Shown: piece after piece, positions 30,708 to 32,327 of the stretch
Position numbering within the stretch: position 1 is the first letter of the stretch
How the letters are laid out: the number at the start of each line of letters is the position of its first letter
Source of the DNA: AC-37 sp034663685
GTDB taxonomy: Bacteria; Actinomycetota; Thermoleophilia; Solirubrobacterales; Thermoleophilaceae
Assembly (NCBI GenBank): GCA_034663685.1
Contig: JAXDJC010000069.1
Coordinates: 1 to 32,327, forward strand
Direction of reading: 5' to 3'
DNA length: 32,327 bases
Program-made: the position numbers and the translations under genes
The notes under the pieces: generated by a model
Databases searched by the model: none
What the model was told of the DNA's origin: nothing
The model's input: the letters and a program-made list of their open reading frames with translations, nothing else

Positions 30708-32138
30708 ATGGTGAGCCGCTTGCCGACTTCGGTCCGCATCCTCGTACCCATCGTGATGGCGCTCGCAGCGCTGGGCGGCTGGGCGACGCCCGCCGCCGGT
30801 GTCGATCGCTTCGACGTCGGATTGACCGATCCGAGTGAGGCGGGTTTCGGCGAGGTGGACCCGGCGGGCGCCTATGACGCAGCGCGCGCCGCGAACAGCC
30901 GCGTCATCCGCATTCCCGTCGCGTGGTTCGCGATTGCACAGACCGAGCCCGCCAATCCGAAGGCACCCGAAGATCCCGCATACGAGTGGGGCAACTTGGA
31001 CGGGCGCGTACGGGAGATCGTGAACCGCGGAATGGAGCCGCTGCTGTCGATCTACGGCACCCCCAGTTGGGCGAGGACGAGCAAGTCGTACGGAACCACC
31101 CGCTCGACTCCGCGACCCGAGGACTTTGCAGCGTTCGCGGAGGCGGCGGCCCGCCGTTACACCGGCGCCACGGCCGGGCTCCCGCGCGTGAGGTACTTCC
31201 AGCTCTGGAACGAGCCCAACCTCGGCACCTATCTCGACCCGAGCGACTCCGTGGATCAGTACCGGGCGATGGTGAACGCCGCGTATGCGGCGATCCACGG
31301 GGTCTCCGCCGCCAACCGCGTGGTGGCGGGGGGGCTCGCGCCGTACGCGTCCTCCAAGGACGACATCGCGCCGCTGCGGTTCATGCGCGAGCTGCTCTGC
31401 ATGAGCGGCGGCAGCCATCCGCACGCGACCTGCACCAAGACGATCTCCTTCGACATCTGGTCTCACCACCCGTACACGACCGGCGGGCCCAACCACAGCG
31501 CCGCCGCGCGCGACGACGTCTCCCTGGGAGACCTGCCCGAGATGCACCGGCTCCTTCAGGCTGCGGACCACGCCGGGCACGTCAAGCCCGGCAAGCCCGA
31601 CTTCTGGATCACCGAGTTCTCGTGGGACACGAAGGGGCCGGACCCCGACGGCGTCCCGCTCGCCCGCCACGCCCGGTGGGTGGCCCAGGCCTTCTACAAC
31701 ATGTGGCGCAGCGGGGTGAGCCTCTGCGTCTGGTTCCAGCTGCGCGACAACCCGAAGGGCACCTTCACCTGGGGCCAGACCTGGCAGTCCGGCCTGTATT
31801 TCCGTACGACCGAGAAGTACGCGCAGGAGAAGGCGAAGCCCGTCCGCCAGGTGCTGCGCTTCCCGTTCGTGGCGCTGCCCGAGGGCGGTGGGGCGAGGAT
31901 CTGGGGGCGGACGCCCACGAACGGCGCGGCCAGCGTGACGATCGAGCGGCGCTCCGGCTCGAAGTGGGTGCGGGTGACCAGCCTCAAGGCCGGGGCCTAC
32001 GGGGTGTTCAACCGCCGCCTGAGCGGCAACTCGGGCGCGCTGCTGCGCGCGCGCGTGGGCTCGGATGCGTCCGTGCCGTTCAAGGTCGAGCGCACGCCCG
32101 ACGTGCGCGTCAACCCGTTCGGCGGGCCGGTCAAGTGA
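30708..32138 (+). CDS. Secreted clan-A glycoside hydrolase (GH39/GH5-like)
   Basis: A 476-residue exported enzyme. Residues 1-32 are a signal peptide (MVSRLPTSVR, hydrophobic core, cleavage near AAG-VD). Residues about 35-370 form a TIM barrel with the clan-A catalytic pair: acid/base E169 in QLWNEPN and nucleophile E303 in WITEFSW. The conserved HHPYTTGG and PSWA segments are also seen. A beta-rich domain (about 375-476) follows. Such enzymes retain anomeric configuration. The exact family is uncertain. Its place directly after a GT2 gene suggests it trims or releases the polymer made by the cluster (inference). The 3' end overlaps a convergent gene by eight bases. Confidence 0.85.
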   Translation: MVSRLPTSVRILVPIVMALAALGGWATPAAGVDRFDVGLTDPSEAGFGEVDPAGAYDAARAANSRVIRIPVAWFAIAQTEPANPKAPEDPAYEWGNLDGRVREIVNRGMEPLLSIYGTPSWARTSKSYGTTRSTPRPEDFAAFAEAAARRYTGATAGLPRVRYFQLWNEPNLGTYLDPSDSVDQYRAMVNAAYAAIHGVSAANRVVAGGLAPYASSKDDIAPLRFMRELLCMSGGSHPHATCTKTISFDIWSHHPYTTGGPNHSAAARDDVSLGDLPEMHRLLQAADHAGHVKPGKPDFWITEFSWDTKGPDPDGVPLARHARWVAQAFYNMWRSGVSLCVWFQLRDNPKGTFTWGQTWQSGLYFRTTEKYAQEKAKPVRQVLRFPFVALPEGGGARIWGRTPTNGAASVTIERRSGSKWVRVTSLKAGAYGVFNRRLSGNSGALLRARVGSDASVPFKVERTPDVRVNPFGGPVK

Positions 32139-32327
32139 CGTCGCGGAAGGCGCGGTAGACGGAGCTCACGTTCACATGGTCCGCGTCCACGGTCGCGGGC
32201 CCGTCACCGGCAGCCTCGTCGAGCACCACCACGCCGAGCCCGTTCCAGATCTCGTGCGAGCGCTCGTGGTCCTCCACCACGATGTAGCCCGGCACGAAGT
32301 CGAGCATGCAGAACGAGACCCTCGGAT
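32131..32327 (-). CDS. C-terminal end of a gene running off the window, function unknown
   Basis: The last 64 residues of a reverse-strand gene; its 5' part lies beyond the right edge. The frame reads VSFCMLDFVPGYIVVEDHER and then SHEIWNGLGVVVLDEAAG, ending in SSVYRAFRDVT, with typical high-GC codon use and no internal stop. It is too short to assign to a family. The stop overlaps the glycoside hydrolase gene by eight bases (convergent). An internal ATG would give a 58-residue protein, but an open frame to the edge makes a partial gene more likely. Confidence 0.55.
   Translation of the reverse strand, partial: PRVSFCMLDFVPGYIVVEDHERSHEIWNGLGVVVLDEAAGDGPATVDADHVNVSSVYRAFRDVT

Noticed and set aside
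1..32327. CRISPR arrays, tRNA/rRNA genes, transposases, integrases
   Set aside because: No regularly spaced repeats, cloverleaf or rRNA-like sequence, and no recombinase-like protein were seen in either strand by eye; a covariance-model search was not possible.

Overview
The window is very GC-rich, with strong third-position GC bias, many GTG starts and many 1-4 base stop/start overlaps. Several genes have a TANNNT-like box 6-9 bases before the start codon, as expected for leaderless transcripts. Together these traits point to an actinobacterium. The gene content (acyltransferase/SDR pair, vanW-like L,D-transpeptidase, actinobacterial hypotheticals) suggests Thermoleophilia/Solirubrobacterales. 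That placement is inference; no rRNA or other marker gene is present.

Region 1 (about 1-9000) looks chromosomal and mostly housekeeping. It holds two small hypothetical proteins, ilvD (branched-chain amino acid synthesis), a convergent alpha/beta hydrolase and a HAD phosphatase divergent from it. These are followed by two overlapping secreted proteins of unknown function, a phospholipid-type acyltransferase paired with an atypical SDR protein, and a membrane-anchored L,D-transpeptidase that cross-links peptidoglycan.

Region 2 (about 9040-32140) is a surface polysaccharide cluster. The initiating sugar-phosphate transferase (17943-19397), a Wzx-type flippase (16204-17706), two Wzy/WaaL-type membrane proteins (19994-21862 and 26598-28874), six glycosyltransferases and two or three methyltransferases make up a Wzx/Wzy-style pathway. 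A sub-cluster at 11197-14826 (PLP aminotransferase, GNAT acyltransferase, RmlC-type epimerase, TylC3-type C-methyltransferase) suggests a C-methylated, N-acylated aminodeoxysugar. Secreted accessories are a beta-helix protein, a membrane-tethered low-complexity protein and a clan-A glycoside hydrolase. No NDP-sugar-activating genes (rmlA/rmlB type) and no chain-length or tyrosine-kinase gene lie in the window.

The most unusual points are: a polymerase-like membrane protein carrying a roughly 280-residue extracytoplasmic propeller-like domain; a ligase-like protein ending in TPR-like repeats; a GT-B glycosyltransferase fused to a degenerate N-terminal domain; a duplicated 3' fragment of the L,D-transpeptidase gene bracketing a methyltransferase gene at the boundary between the two regions; and a GT2 enzyme lacking acidic residues of its nucleotide-binding motif. 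No tRNA, rRNA, CRISPR array, transposase or integrase was seen.
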